DNA of 64,000 bases from contig NZ_JAHKRT010000007.1 of NCBI RefSeq assembly GCF_018863195.1, positions 1-64,000 of the forward strand, written 5' to 3'. Made by a program: the position numbers and the translations under genes. The DNA is from Sphingomonas quercus (GTDB lineage Bacteria > Pseudomonadota > Alphaproteobacteria > Sphingomonadales > Sphingomonadaceae). Under the pieces are notes generated by a model, which was not told the DNA's origin, made no database searches, and saw only the letters and a program-made list of their open reading frames with translations. Positions 63,880 to 64,000 of this stretch are shown piece by piece (the first letter of the stretch is position 1; each line of letters begins with the position of its first letter).

Positions 63880-64000
63880 CTAGTCCTCCCGCCGGCTCCG
63901 CTGCCGCCGCACCGCCAGGAACAGCCCTCCCGCCGCCAGCGACGCGACCAGCGCGGCGGCGGCAAGCCCGGCCCTGCGGGCGGGAGGGGTGCGCAGGCCG
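63880..64000 (-). CDS. C-terminal end of a membrane protein (cut by window edge)
   Basis: Only the last 39 codons are visible. They contain one hydrophobic helix (AGLAAAALVASLAAGGLFLAV) followed by a basic tail RRQRSRRED and a TAG stop. This could be the end of many membrane proteins, such as one with a C-terminal anchor; the family cannot be named. Confidence 0.5.
   Translation of the reverse strand, partial: GLRTPPARRAGLAAAALVASLAAGGLFLAVRRQRSRRED

Overview
The window is GC-rich chromosomal DNA from an alphaproteobacterium, most likely a sphingomonad (Sphingomonadaceae). The signs are a PEP-CTERM protein ending in a PEPATWAMFIGGFG-type signal followed by arginines, a DUF6356-type small protein, a tmRNA-free gene-dense layout with ATGA/TGATG overlaps, a PccR-type propionate operon and a 180-kDa-class NAD glutamate dehydrogenase. 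No transposase, integrase, CRISPR array or rRNA was seen. One tRNA (Thr, anticodon CGT) is present.

Layout. 0-9 kb: end of a D-cysteine desulfhydrase/ACC deaminase gene, a DUF6356 protein, an exported M13 metallopeptidase, and the tamA-tamB outer-membrane assembly pair. 9-19.6 kb: a Crp/Fnr regulator, then a PccR-like regulator divergent from a complete propionyl-CoA to succinyl-CoA operon (pccB, thiolase, mce, methylmalonyl-CoA mutase, bioB, pccA). The biotin synthase gene sits inside the operon and could supply cofactor for PccA. 19.6-35.5 kb: LysE exporter, RNase R, an ECF sigma/anti-sigma pair followed by a redoxin-2OG dioxygenase fusion, a GMC oxidoreductase coupled to a cytidylyltransferase-like enzyme, dienelactone hydrolase, PepSY membrane protein, the large NAD-glutamate dehydrogenase, a PAS protein, and tRNA-Thr.

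36-53 kb is a distinct accessory block and the most interesting part of the window. It packs together a DJ-1/PfpI protein, an exported cupin, two SDRs (one lacking the catalytic Tyr), a crotonase with a Sec signal peptide, an OprB-type porin, an isochorismatase-like hydrolase, an SRPBCC-like protein, a Tat-exported epoxide hydrolase, two more exported alpha/beta hydrolases with Asp nucleophiles, a VOC protein, DUF3237 and a tautomerase. The block also carries its own signalling set: a soluble HWE/HisKA_2-like kinase, a MASE4-like membrane histidine kinase, a stand-alone receiver, and a FixJ-type response regulator. An AT-rich motif, ACACCAAyGTAyAATT, recurs in the intergenic regions of the block in front of most transcription units. 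I infer a FixJ-controlled regulon for uptake (porin) and stepwise periplasmic then cytoplasmic breakdown of an unknown epoxide/ester/lactone-like compound.

53-64 kb returns to ordinary sphingomonad content: GNAT, MBL hydrolase, DUF1543, PEP-CTERM protein, PAP2 phosphatase, and a molybdopterin oxidoreductase coupled to a cytochrome b561-type subunit. It then runs into a cluster of very small genes around a second-type infA and a cspA. These include two paralogous 67- and 79-residue proteins, an orphan MbcA/ParS-type (DUF2384) domain, and several micro-ORFs of 44-54 codons that were read by eye. The window ends inside a gene with a C-terminal membrane helix.
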